DNA from: Bryobacterales bacterium KBS 96
Lineage (GTDB): Bacteria; Acidobacteriota; Terriglobia; Bryobacterales; Bryobacteraceae
Reading direction: 5' to 3'
Length of the DNA: 64,000 bases
Assembly (NCBI GenBank): GCA_000381625.1
Contig: KB906767.1
Span: 4,049,304 to 4,113,303, forward strand
Positions 27,348-36,400 of the stretch are shown here, one piece after another; position 1 is the first letter of the stretch; each line of letters opens with the position of its first letter. Under the pieces are notes generated by a model, which saw only the letters and a list, made by a program, of their open reading frames with translations, did not search any database and was not told the DNA's origin. A program made the translations under genes and the position numbers.

Positions 27348-27359
27348 GTAACAGGCCGG

Positions 27360-28127
27360 CTATGTTCGGTAAGACGGATCTTTGCGATCTATCAGCCGCA
27401 GCAGCGCAGCAAACTCGGGGTTTGCCTCGCGGCTATATCCGCGATTTCCCTCGACGGCAAGAAAGTCGTCACTTCGCTCCGCGCTAAGCGCGCAAATGTC
27501 CGGAGGAGGAACAGCAAGCGGACCGCCGGTGCTCTGCGCCGCCAGTTGCACCTGGCAAGCACGCTCCAGGCGATACATTCTTACGAAGGCTTGGGCAATA
27601 GTCTGCCCGCAAGTGAGCAGGCCATGATTCCTGAGGATCAGCACATTATTCTGGCGCAAACTGGCAGCCAATCGTCGGCGTTCGCCCAAATCGAGACTCG
27701 GTCCCTCAAAATCGTGATAGGAAACCTGGCCGTGGTAACCCAGGGCATACATGCTGATTGGCAGCAGTCCGTCTTGCAGCGCGGCGACGGCCATGCCCGC
27801 GACCGTGTGCGTGTGCATGACGCACTGCGCGTCGGGACGGGACATGTGGATGGCGCTATGAATGACGAAGCCGGCCGGATTGATCTCCTGTGTTTGGTCG
27901 CCAATGACGTTGCCGCCCATATCGATTTTGACCAGATTCGAGGCGCGCACCTCGTCGAATCTGAAACCGTAGGGATTGATTAAAAAGTGATGCTCGGGGC
28001 CGGGGATACGGACCGTGGTGTGTGTCCAAATAAGCTCAGACCAGCCCAGGTGGTCGATGATGCGGTAGGCCCCCGCAAGCAAAACCCGGAGTTCCCATTC
28101 TTGAGTCGAAACCGATGCCGCTGCCAT
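27360..28127 (-). CDS. Class II aldolase/adducin-family protein
   Basis: A 255-residue cytoplasmic protein. Zinc-ligand histidines of the class II aldolase fold are seen in VMHTHTVAGMAV and ILRNHGLLTCG, and the N-terminal part has LGWSELIWTHTTVRIPGPEH, with a substrate-side glycine-rich turn. The family includes fuculose-phosphate aldolase and non-catalytic relatives; the NPYGFRFDEV segment is typical of the uncharacterised bacterial branch. It converges with the moaD-like gene across 12 bp and is transcribed alone. Substrate unknown. Confidence 0.85.
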   Translation of the reverse strand: MAAASVSTQEWELRVLLAGAYRIIDHLGWSELIWTHTTVRIPGPEHHFLINPYGFRFDEVRASNLVKIDMGGNVIGDQTQEINPAGFVIHSAIHMSRPDAQCVMHTHTVAGMAVAALQDGLLPISMYALGYHGQVSYHDFEGPSLDLGERRRLAASLRQNNVLILRNHGLLTCGQTIAQAFVRMYRLERACQVQLAAQSTGGPLAVPPPDICALSAERSDDFLAVEGNRGYSREANPEFAALLRLIDRKDPSYRT

Positions 28128-28289
28128 TGGCGAGTTTGTTAAGCCTCGTATTCAAATTACCAGCACGAGCAACCGAGCGCGCTTTGGCGTACCGGTCGCA
28201 CGAGCGCCGACCCCGCTTATGTCGACGGAGCCAAACAGCCGACCAGTCGCGCGTATCCTGGTATAGAAGACACTTTGGGGTAGTGGATG

Positions 28290-28305
28290 CTTCTTTAGAA
28301 AGAAG
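28290..28305. promoter_or_regulatory. Inverted repeat just before nsrR
   Basis: CTTCTTT and AAAGAAG with a 2-nt centre end 5 bp before the GTG start of nsrR. It covers the presumed ribosome-binding site, so it could be an operator, a translation-blocking hairpin, or chance. The half-site differs from the palindrome at 28996-29020. Confidence 0.35.
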
Positions 28306-28310
28306 TTCCC

Positions 28311-28796
28311 GTGCGTCTCACTGTTTACACGGACTACACGATCCGCCTTTTGATTCACCTTGCGGTGCAGGGAGACCGTGCCGCCACTATCCAAGAGGTC
28401 GCCCAACGCTATAACATCTCACGTAACCATCTCATGAAAGTGGCAAGCCGAGCCGTTCAGGCTGGCTACATTGAAAGCACGCGAGGCCGGGGCGGCGGGC
28501 TGCGGCTGGCTCGCCCCGCGTCACAGATTCGCCTGGGCGAGGTGCTCCGAGTCACCGAAGACGATTGGGACCTGGTGGAATGTTTCGACCCCACCAAGGA
28601 TCGGTGCACCATAACGAAGGCCTGTGGCCTGCGTCCTATACTGGCCGAGGCCCTGGACGCCTATTTTGCCGTGCTGGACCGCTACACATTGGCGGACGCC
28701 GTCAGCCAGCGAAAGCCACTGGTTCAACTGCTCGGGCTTAATGGCACGGGTCGGAACTCCTCACTTTTGGCCGCAACGGCAAGAGCGCAAAGATAA
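28311..28796 (+). CDS. nsrR: NsrR-type Rrf2-family nitric-oxide-sensing regulator
   Basis: A 161-residue winged-helix regulator starting at GTG. The N-terminus (RLTVYTDYTIRLLIHLAVQ) and ISRNHLMKVASRAVQAGYIE followed by RGRGGGLRLARPA closely follow E. coli NsrR. Cys91, Cys99 and Cys105 lie in the loop DLVECFDPTKDRCTITKAC, matching the Fe-S ligands that react with NO. The ending LDRYTLADAV is also NsrR-like. NsrR represses NO-detoxification and nitrite/NO reductase genes until NO damages its cluster. The downstream genes include a copper nitrite reductase, which supports this assignment over iron-responsive or IscR-type Rrf2 proteins. Confidence 0.88.
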   Translation: MRLTVYTDYTIRLLIHLAVQGDRAATIQEVAQRYNISRNHLMKVASRAVQAGYIESTRGRGGGLRLARPASQIRLGEVLRVTEDDWDLVECFDPTKDRCTITKACGLRPILAEALDAYFAVLDRYTLADAVSQRKPLVQLLGLNGTGRNSSLLAATARAQR

Positions 28797-28995
28797 GGAA
28801 ATCCGCAAAACGAATCCATTATGAACTGCCAGGATGCGATGCGGCCGCCTAAAAATGTTTCGCTGCATTGCGCGGCGCCGTCAATGCCGTAGCGGACTCC
28901 GAAGTTTTCATCGCGTGAATTGTTCAGCTCATTTCTTAACAATTCAGCGCCTTATATCGACCATTTGCTGATTACCTTTGGACGGCCTTCGCCTT

Positions 28996-29020
28996 AAACA
29001 TGCATTCTAGGTGCATGTTT
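28996..29020. promoter_or_regulatory. Palindrome with NsrR-like geometry before the copper oxidase operon
   Basis: AAACATGCA (28996-29004) and TGCATGTTT (29012-29020) form perfect 9-bp arms around a 7-nt centre. Read as 11-1-11 half-sites it resembles the NsrR consensus of enterobacteria, whose half-site is AAGATGCATTT. It lies about 200 bp downstream of the nsrR gene, and the candidate start codons of the oxidase gene (29000 and 29015) fall inside it. Confidence 0.6.
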
Positions 29021-30097
29021 CAAGGCAGAGATAAAGCCGCTCAAGCGAGAGAGGTTGTTCCGCTCAAACCCCGCTCCCGATCTCGCGGGTTGGTGCTGTT
29101 CCTCCTCGCAGCCGGCTTACCGATGATTGGCCGGGCCGAGAAGCGGGTATTCGACATGACGATCGAGGATACGAAAATAACACTCGTCGAACAGCAAGGA
29201 TTTCACACTTTCGCATTTGACGGACAGGTCCCCGGGCCGTTGATCCACGTAAAAGAAGGAGACGAGGTTACTGTCAATGTCAATAACTTAACAACCTTGC
29301 CACACACCATCCACTGGCACGGAATACTCCAGCGGGGTACATGGAAAAGCGACGGCGTCCCGGATGTAACTCAGGCTGCAATCCAGCCAGGGGATACATA
29401 CACCTACAAATTCGTTGCCGAGCCATCCGGCACCCTCTGGTATCACTGCCATGTCAATGTCAACGAGCATGTCGCCATGCGAGGCATGTGGGGCCCTCTC
29501 ATCATAGATCCCAAAACCCCGCTACCTATCGAAAAAACGGTAACTCGGGATTACATCATGATGTTGAGCACCTGGGTCTCAAAGTGGGCGTTCAAGCCGG
29601 GGTATGGAGGCGTTCCCGGAGACGAACCGGACTATTTCACAATGAACGGAAAAGCCTATCCGGACACGCAGCCTCTTCGCGTTAACCCGGGAGATGTAAT
29701 ACGCATTCGGCTGATCGGAGCCGGGGATGCGTTCCATTCCATCCACATACACGGCCACATATTCAAAATCGTATTTAAAGACGGGCGGCCCTTGGCAAAT
29801 CCCATCTTAGCCGACACGGTTGTCATTGGACCCGGCGAGAGAAAAGACCTATTTATAACATGCGATAACCCAGGGCGTTGGATGGTTCACGACCACGTCG
29901 ATGCCCATACCGTTAATGGTGAAAAACCGATGGGCGGCATCATGACCGTAATTGAATACAACAACGTCGAGCGCACCGACAGCTTTTACATCTGGCGGAA
30001 TAAGCAGTTCATTCCAGATTTCTTTTACGAAGAATCGATGAAAAAACCCTACGGAAAACATGACGCGCCGGCATTCAAAGGTAAGGCAATCCAATAG
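29015..30097 (+). CDS. Two-domain multicopper oxidase
   Basis: A 360-residue exported enzyme. Starts at 29000 or 29015 are possible; 29015 is preferred because the basic residues before the hydrophobic segment GLVLFLLAAGLPMIGRA suffice for a signal peptide. Domain 1 has HTIHWHG and YHCHVNVNEHVAMRGM, holding type 1 (Cys145, His152, Met) and type 2/3 ligands; domain 2 has HSIHIHGH and VHDHVDAH but no Cys, so the only type 1 copper is in domain 1. All four His-x-His groups of a trinuclear site are present, unlike NirK. Substrate unknown. It heads the cytochrome-NirK-Cus gene run, with 11 bp to the next gene. Confidence 0.87.
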   Translation: MFQGRDKAAQAREVVPLKPRSRSRGLVLFLLAAGLPMIGRAEKRVFDMTIEDTKITLVEQQGFHTFAFDGQVPGPLIHVKEGDEVTVNVNNLTTLPHTIHWHGILQRGTWKSDGVPDVTQAAIQPGDTYTYKFVAEPSGTLWYHCHVNVNEHVAMRGMWGPLIIDPKTPLPIEKTVTRDYIMMLSTWVSKWAFKPGYGGVPGDEPDYFTMNGKAYPDTQPLRVNPGDVIRIRLIGAGDAFHSIHIHGHIFKIVFKDGRPLANPILADTVVIGPGERKDLFITCDNPGRWMVHDHVDAHTVNGEKPMGGIMTVIEYNNVERTDSFYIWRNKQFIPDFFYEESMKKPYGKHDAPAFKGKAIQ

Positions 30098-30108
30098 CGA
30101 GCAGGTTA

Positions 30109-30804
30109 ATGACTACGAAATACATATTATACGTATGTGCCGGCCTGATGCTGGGGCAAGGGCTGGCCAAGCCAGCGGATGTAGCCGCGGCGATGCAGAC
30201 CCAATGTGCCCAATGCCACGCGCTGAAGGCTCCAGCGCCGGCGGAGCTTACTATCGATCGGCTTTGGCAACGCAAGGGACCCGATCTCTACTACGCGGGC
30301 AGCAAATATAACGAGGCCTGGCTAGTGAAGTGGTTGCAAGATCCGAAACGCATTCGGCCTGCCGGCGAATTTTATTTCAAACACGTAAAGACAGGGGCCA
30401 AGGAAGATGTCGTCGATGAATCGACTCTCACTCCCCACGTCAAGCTCTCAAAGGATGATGCGACCGCGTACGCAGCCGCTCTCATGCAGCTAAAGGGGGC
30501 GCCTGACTTGGTTGAAAAGGGTTCCTATAAGCAGCAACCGGGAAGGGCCGCCATGGCTGCCATGTTCTTTAACAAGCTGCGCGGCTGCTCCGCCTGTCAT
30601 CAAAGCGCGTCGGGCGCCGGCGGACTTTCCGGCCCGGAGCTCTACACCGGAGGCGAGCGATTGCAGCCGGATTACATCCACGACTACATTAAAGATCCGC
30701 AAAAGTTCGATCCGCATATTTGGATGCCAAAGCTTGGGTTAAATGAGGCCGATCTCCAGAGGCTCACGGGCTATATCGTGGGGCTCAGTGCGGCAAAACG
30801 ATAG
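30109..30804 (+). CDS. Dihaem c-type cytochrome
   Basis: A 231-residue periplasmic protein with a short signal peptide (YILYVCAGLMLGQGLA) and two haem-binding motifs, CAQCH near residue 30 and CSACH near residue 162. Met ligands are plausible in WMPKLGLNEADLQRLTGYI at the end, a typical class I cytochrome c tail. It would carry electrons in the periplasm, likely toward the oxidase or NirK encoded on either side. It begins 11 bp after the oxidase stop and ends 8 bp before the next cytochrome gene. Confidence 0.88.
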   Translation: MTTKYILYVCAGLMLGQGLAKPADVAAAMQTQCAQCHALKAPAPAELTIDRLWQRKGPDLYYAGSKYNEAWLVKWLQDPKRIRPAGEFYFKHVKTGAKEDVVDESTLTPHVKLSKDDATAYAAALMQLKGAPDLVEKGSYKQQPGRAAMAAMFFNKLRGCSACHQSASGAGGLSGPELYTGGERLQPDYIHDYIKDPQKFDPHIWMPKLGLNEADLQRLTGYIVGLSAAKR

Positions 30805-30812
30805 GAATAGAC

Positions 30813-31208
30813 ATGTTCAAGAAAGTACGAATCCCGCTTAAGTTATCGCTAGCTGCGTTCTTCTTAGCCGGTACGACCTATGCATTTCAAAATGAGGCGA
30901 CGGTCAAGCTCTATAACACCTATTGCGTACAGTGCCACGGCCTGAATCGAAACGGCAAAGGCGTCAATACGCATGATATAGCGGTTCAGCCCCGTGATCA
31001 TACGGACCCCAAGGGCATGGGCGATATGCCCGACGACGAGCTGACCAAAGCCATTACAGAGGGCGGATTGTCGGTAAATAAGTCGGTCATCATGCCGAGA
31101 TGGGGGCTGACGTTGAGCACCGATCAGGTTAAAGATCTTGTGAGCTATCTTCGTGTGGTCTGTAAATGCGGACCCAAGAAAGAAGGAAGTACTAATGTTG
31201 GTAACTAG
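30813..31208 (+). CDS. Monohaem class I cytochrome c
   Basis: A 131-residue periplasmic protein. The signal peptide is IPLKLSLAAFFLAGTTYAF, and the haem motif CVQCHGLNRNGKGVNTHDIA is followed by a Met ligand candidate in SVIMPRWGLTLS and the closing helix QVKDLVSYLRVV. This is a small soluble class I cytochrome, a plausible direct electron donor to the NirK protein encoded next. The nirK start lies inside its 3' end (14-bp overlap), so the two are probably translationally coupled. Confidence 0.9.
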   Translation: MFKKVRIPLKLSLAAFFLAGTTYAFQNEATVKLYNTYCVQCHGLNRNGKGVNTHDIAVQPRDHTDPKGMGDMPDDELTKAITEGGLSVNKSVIMPRWGLTLSTDQVKDLVSYLRVVCKCGPKKEGSTNVGN

Positions 31209-32139
31209 AGCACGGTTTCGGGTCGCGACCACCGCTTATATGTCGGCTTTGTTTCTCATTTCGGCTGGTGTGATGCAGGCAAAAACTGTCACCGTTACGT
31301 TGCATGCCAAGGAAGTCGATTTGCCAATCGACAATAAGGGAACCATGTATAAAGCATGGACCTATGACGGGGAAATGCCTGGCCCATTGGTGCGCGCCAC
31401 GGAAGGAGATACGGTCGATTTTACGCTGGTCAACGACAGTAATAATAAGAACTCGCACGCGATCGACTTTCACGCCGCTCAACTCGACGTTGTCAAGGAT
31501 TTTGGCCCCGTTAAGCCGGGTGAGTCGAAGCACTTCATATTCACCGCGAATTACCCAGGGATATTTTATTATCACTGCGGCGCGGACCCCATGATTCAGC
31601 ATATCGCCCGAGGGATGTTTGGAGCGATTATCGTCGATCCGAAAGATCCAAACGCGATGCCTAAAGCGGATCGTGAATATGTCCTGATTCAATCCGAGTT
31701 GTATCCTAATCCCGACAATAAGAACGACATGATGCAGGACAAATGGTCTAACGTCATGTTCAACGGTGGCATTTTTAAATACGACCCGGTGCATGATCCC
31801 AATGCAACGCGCTGGCTGCAGGCTAAGCCCGGTGAGCGCGTCCGGATTTACTTTGTCAACGCCGGTCCGAATGAATTTTCCTCTTTCCATCCAATTGCCG
31901 GCATTTGGGACCGCGTATATCAAAGCGGGAACCCAAAGAACGTTCACGTAGGGATGCAGAGCCTCGTAGTTGGGCCAGGAGATGCGGACACTTTCGATAT
32001 TATCTCGCCGGTGGAAGGCGCTAACGCGATTGTGACGCACTCCCTGAGAGGCGCCCTTTCCGGCGCGATTGCGATTATTATGTACAGCAAAGACGCCGAT
32101 CCCAAGATGGGCCATGGCGATGAGATTCTAGTCCGGTAA
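31195..32139 (+). CDS. nirK: Copper-containing nitrite reductase, NirK type
   Basis: A 314-residue exported copper enzyme that reduces nitrite to nitric oxide in the periplasm. From ATG 31195 (AAGGAAG upstream), the type 1 ligands are His88, Cys128, His136 and Met141 and the type 2 ligands His93, His127 and His282; the catalytic Asp91 and His232 are also present (SHAIDFHAA, FYYHCGADPMIQHIARGM, SSFHPIAG, VTHSLRGALSGA). This distinguishes it from the laccase-like protein upstream. It is placed behind two cytochromes and an NsrR-type regulator. No NO reductase gene lies in the window, so the fate of the NO is not seen. Confidence 0.88.
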   Translation: MLVTRARFRVATTAYMSALFLISAGVMQAKTVTVTLHAKEVDLPIDNKGTMYKAWTYDGEMPGPLVRATEGDTVDFTLVNDSNNKNSHAIDFHAAQLDVVKDFGPVKPGESKHFIFTANYPGIFYYHCGADPMIQHIARGMFGAIIVDPKDPNAMPKADREYVLIQSELYPNPDNKNDMMQDKWSNVMFNGGIFKYDPVHDPNATRWLQAKPGERVRIYFVNAGPNEFSSFHPIAGIWDRVYQSGNPKNVHVGMQSLVVGPGDADTFDIISPVEGANAIVTHSLRGALSGAIAIIMYSKDADPKMGHGDEILVR

Positions 32140-32146
32140 TCGCTAG

Positions 32147-33463
32147 ATGGGCCTCTGGCAGCATCTGTTCCATTCTTACCGTCGGAGGCTCAACCTGCTC
32201 CGTATATCGATAGCAGGAGCGATTGTTGTGCTGGTTTGCGGTGTGGCGTTCGCGGCTCTGAGGTTCGAACGAACCATGAACCAAACGGCCGGTCGGAGAT
32301 CGGCGCCGGGGTTACCATTATCTGCCGGGGTGTGGACCTGTCCCATGCACTCCTTTGTACGAGAGCAGCATTCTGGGCATTGCCCGATTTGCGGAATGGC
32401 GCTCGTGTCTCGTTCTCCGGAAACTCCAGCGGCTTCGGCGGCAAGGAGTTCAGTTGACGATTCGCCGCTGATCCGCCACTTGGGCCTCCGCCTTGCTGCG
32501 GTAACCACGGCTACTCTGACTCGAAATATTCACACGTATGGAATTGTCACTCCGGCCACCGACAGTGCATTTAACCTGAGTCCGAAAACGGAGGGTTGGG
32601 TCAAGCGCCTGTTTGTATCGTCGGTCGGGCAGCGAGTGCGCAAGGACCAGCCACTCTACGAGTTTTACTCCAGCGAACTGATTGCAAAGCAGCGAGAGTA
32701 CATCGAGTTGCTCAACCGAAAGGACCAAATCGCCGAGAGTGCGAGTGAAATCTCGAATCAAACCGCCCAAGTGTTAGCCAGCTTGGCGCGGGAGCGGATT
32801 AGAGTTCGCGAAAAGCTTCTTCAGGCGGACATGAGTGAATCGGCTCTTCAATTTATTGACGAAAAGCATCGCACGGTAGACATCGTGACCATATTGGCGC
32901 CGCAAGACGGGGTAGTGACGCAAATTGGAGCTCGTGCGGGATCTTATGTCACGCCGATGATCGACGTTTTGTCATTGGCGAGCGCCAGCGCAGTTTGGGT
33001 TGACGTGTCTCTTTACCCGGACCAATTGGCTTGGGTCCGCGATGGCGATTGGACAACGGTGACTTACCAGCATCACGCGGTTCGATGCCGCATCAGCTTA
33101 CGGAGTGCGGTATCGGACGCTGGGACACGCGCGCTGCACGGCCGGATTGTGTTGCCCGCCGACCCGGCATCGCTTTACTCCGGTGAGTTTAGCGACGTCG
33201 TGATTCACACGCAGGAGCATCAAGCTCTCGTCGTTCCTACGTCGGCGATTGTGCGTCGTGGCTCGAAACAGTTCGTCATGCAGTTCGAAGCAGAGCAGTC
33301 TTTCCGCATGACGCCGGTGAAGCCGGGAGTGGCAGATTCGGAGCTAACTGAGATTGTCTCCGGGCTGACGGAAGCCGATAAAGTCGCCGTTAACGGACAA
33401 TTCCTTTTGGATGCCGACGCCCCGCTGCCTACGAATGGCCAGGATCCATCACCCAATGAATGA
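32147..33463 (+). CDS. cusB: Copper RND efflux adaptor, CusB type, with heavy-metal-binding domain
   Basis: A 438-residue periplasmic adaptor. One N-terminal membrane anchor (AIVVLVCGVAFAALRF) is followed by a heavy-metal-binding domain WTCPMHSFVREQHSGHCPIC with two Cys-Pro-x motifs, then the barrel-sandwich and coiled-coil regions (LYEFYSSELIAKQREYIELL). The C-terminal part contains the membrane-proximal domain (PVKPGVADSELTEIVSGLTE). CusB links the inner-membrane pump to an outer-membrane channel and receives copper from CusF. It starts 7 bp after nirK and overlaps cusA by 8 bp, so copper export is co-expressed with the two copper oxidases. Confidence 0.88.
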   Translation: MGLWQHLFHSYRRRLNLLRISIAGAIVVLVCGVAFAALRFERTMNQTAGRRSAPGLPLSAGVWTCPMHSFVREQHSGHCPICGMALVSRSPETPAASAARSSVDDSPLIRHLGLRLAAVTTATLTRNIHTYGIVTPATDSAFNLSPKTEGWVKRLFVSSVGQRVRKDQPLYEFYSSELIAKQREYIELLNRKDQIAESASEISNQTAQVLASLARERIRVREKLLQADMSESALQFIDEKHRTVDIVTILAPQDGVVTQIGARAGSYVTPMIDVLSLASASAVWVDVSLYPDQLAWVRDGDWTTVTYQHHAVRCRISLRSAVSDAGTRALHGRIVLPADPASLYSGEFSDVVIHTQEHQALVVPTSAIVRRGSKQFVMQFEAEQSFRMTPVKPGVADSELTEIVSGLTEADKVAVNGQFLLDADAPLPTNGQDPSPNE

Positions 33464-36400
33464 TCCTGCAATGAACCATCGATTGAGGCTGACAGAGCGC
33501 GTTATCGCCTGGTCATTGAACAATCGCTTCCTTGTTCTGGCCGGCGCCATCTGCATTCTGGCATTTGGCCTGTACTCCCTCGATCGCCTATCCCTGGACG
33601 CAATCCCCGATGTTTCCGACGTACAAGTCATCATCAGGACTTCGTACGCAGGGCAATCTCCGCAAACAGTCGAGGATCAGGTCACATACCCTCTAACGTC
33701 GGTGCTTCTCTCCGTGCCACGGTCGACGGCGGTGCGCGGATTCTCGATGTTTGGCGATTCCTATATATACGTAATATTCGAAGATGGAACGGATCCCTAT
33801 TGGGCTCGCGCACGCGTGCTTGAATATTTGAATCAAGCGACGTCGCGCCTCCCTCCCGGCTTATCGCCGGTGCTCGGGCCGGATGCATCCGGCGTGGGAT
33901 GGATTTACGAATATGCGCTGGTGGATCGCCATCATCGCTACGATCCGGATGAAATCAGAGCCGTTCAGGATTTCTACCTGAAGTACGAACTACAGAGCGT
34001 TGCGGGAGTCGCCGAGGTAGCAAGCGTTGGCGGGATGGTGCGCCAATATCAGGTCGAAGTGGATCCGAATCGGCTGGCGGCGTATAACGTCAGCCTCGAT
34101 CGTGTCGGCCAGGCGATTCGCGACGCCAACATGGACGGCGGCGGGTCCGCGATTTCAATAGGCGGATCGGAATTTATGATCCGTTCGAGAGGCCTTCTCC
34201 GAAGCCTTACAGATTTCGAGAATATCGACGTCGGCATGGATGCTCGCGCAGTTCCAATCCGGCTCACGGACGTCGCGCGGTTGCAACTAGGACCTGAAAT
34301 GCGGCGTGGCATCGCTGAACTGAACGGCGATGGTGAAGTCACCGGCGGAATAGTCGTCATGCGCCAGGGACAAAATGCGTTGAGCACGATTCAGGCGGTG
34401 AAGTCTCGAATACAAGAGCTTAAGCGCGGGCTGCCCAGCGGTCTCGAAATGGTGCCGGTGTACGACCGATCGGAGTTGATTAACAATGCCGTTCACAGCC
34501 TGAGCGGAAAGCTTATCGAAGAGTCCATCGCCGTCACATTTGTCTGCATGATTTTTCTGCTGCATTTGCGATCGTCTGCGGTTGTCTTCATCGTACTGCC
34601 GGTTGCCATTCTGCTGGCGCTGACGGTCATGCGACTACAAGGAGTAACCGCCAACATCATGTCGCTTGGGGGGATCGCGATTGCCGTGGGCGCCTTGGTG
34701 GATGCCGCGATCGTCATGATCGAGAACATGCACAAACACCTGGAAAAGGAAGGTTCGAACCCGGATTACGTGCAAATTGCGCGACGAAGCGCTCTGGAGG
34801 TAGGGCCAGCGCTGTTTTTCTCGCTTCTGATCATAACGGTTTCGTTTTTCCCGATATTTGGTTTGAATGGGCAGGAGGGCAAGCTATTCACGCCCTTGGC
34901 GCTTACTAAGTCATATGCGATGGCCGCCGGCGCGCTTCTGGCGATTACGCTTGCTCCTGTCCTGATGACATTCCTGATCCGTGGGCGGATCTTGCCCGAA
35001 TCCAGAAATCCGATCAATCGTTTTTTGCAAGCCCTGTATCGCCCCGTTCTTGCATTTGCGCTGAATCATCGCGCTGTGACGGTGGGGATCGCCGGTTGCA
35101 TTCTTCTCTCTTCTCTCTGGCCGCTACTGAAAACCGGTTCCGAGTTTATGCCGCCGCTCTATGAGGGCGACATTCTCTACATGCCCACCGCTCGGGCCGA
35201 TATTCCGGCGTCCGAAGCCAGCAAACTTTTGCAATACGCCGATCAACTCATTCGAGGCTTGCCGGAAGTAAATCGGGTTTTTGGGAAGGCGGGCCGCGCC
35301 GATTCCGCCACCGATCCAGCGCCCCTCTCCATGTTCGAGACAACCATCTCTCTGAAGCCGCGAGAAGCCTGGCCCCCTGGAGAAACTGTCGAAGATTTCA
35401 TCAAAAAGCTGGATCGCACGGTGCGCGTGCCAGGTCTTACGAATTCGTGGGGATATCCCATTCGAACCCGCATCGATATGTTGTCCACCGGCGTCAGAAG
35501 CGCAGTGGCTGTTCGCGTCACTGGCCAGGATCTGGCTGGCATCAACCAGATGGCTCAACAAATTGCCGCGGCGCTCAAAGGAGTTCCGGGCACGCGGTCT
35601 GCTTTCGCGGACCGGGGCGACGGCGGGCGGTATTTGGATATCACGACGGACCGGCTGAAGGCGGCTCAGTTTGGCCTCAATGTCGCCGACGTGCAACGGG
35701 TGGTTCAGAGCGCCATTGGCGGCGGTATGGTGAGCACGCTTCTGAACGGCAGGGAGACGTTCCCGATCAGCGTACGTTATCCCAGGGAATACCGCGATTC
35801 TCTTCAAGCTGTTGGCGATTGCCGTCTGGCAACGCCTTCGGGCGGTCAAGTCTCCTTGCGCGATGTGGCGGAAATCGCCTTCAAAGACGGCCCGATGGAG
35901 ATTCGAAGTGAGAATGGCCGTCTTGCGACGTTTGTGTATGCGGATGTCGAAGCTCGAGACCTTGGCGGCTACGTTATCGCCGCGAAGGAAGCGGTCTCCC
36001 GCATGGTTCCCGCAAAGCCGGGCTACGACACTGTTTGGACGGGCCAGTATGAGAATCTCGAACATGCAAGGCAGCATCTGGCATGGGCAATGCCCTTGAC
36101 GCTAGGCGTCGTTGCGCTATTACTGTATTTTCAATCGGGCCAGATTCAGAAAGTTCTGCTGATTCTCCTTTGCCTTCCCTTCTCAATAGCGGGGGGACTG
36201 TGGGTCACCTATTTACTCGGCTACAACTTCTCTGTTGCAGTCGCTGTAGGCTTCATTGCGTTGGCCGGCGTAAGCGCCGAATTTGGTGTCGTCATGTTGA
36301 TCTACCTCGATCTCGGCATCGATGAGGCAACGAATTTCAGGCTGCTATTGACGCCCGCGGCCATTAGGGAAGGAATCGTTAAGGGCGCGCTTCTTCGTCT

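Noticed and set aside
28290-28305. Treating the inverted repeat before nsrR as a firm NsrR site
   Set aside because: Its half-site does not match that at 28996-29020, and it overlaps the ribosome-binding region; it is kept only as a weak regulatory feature.
31192-32115. A 307-codon minus-strand frame opposite nirK
   Set aside because: It covers exactly the nirK coding region, whose copper ligands are complete.
35124-36077. A 317-codon minus-strand open frame inside cusA
   Set aside because: It overlaps the conserved RND pump and shows no recognisable motif.
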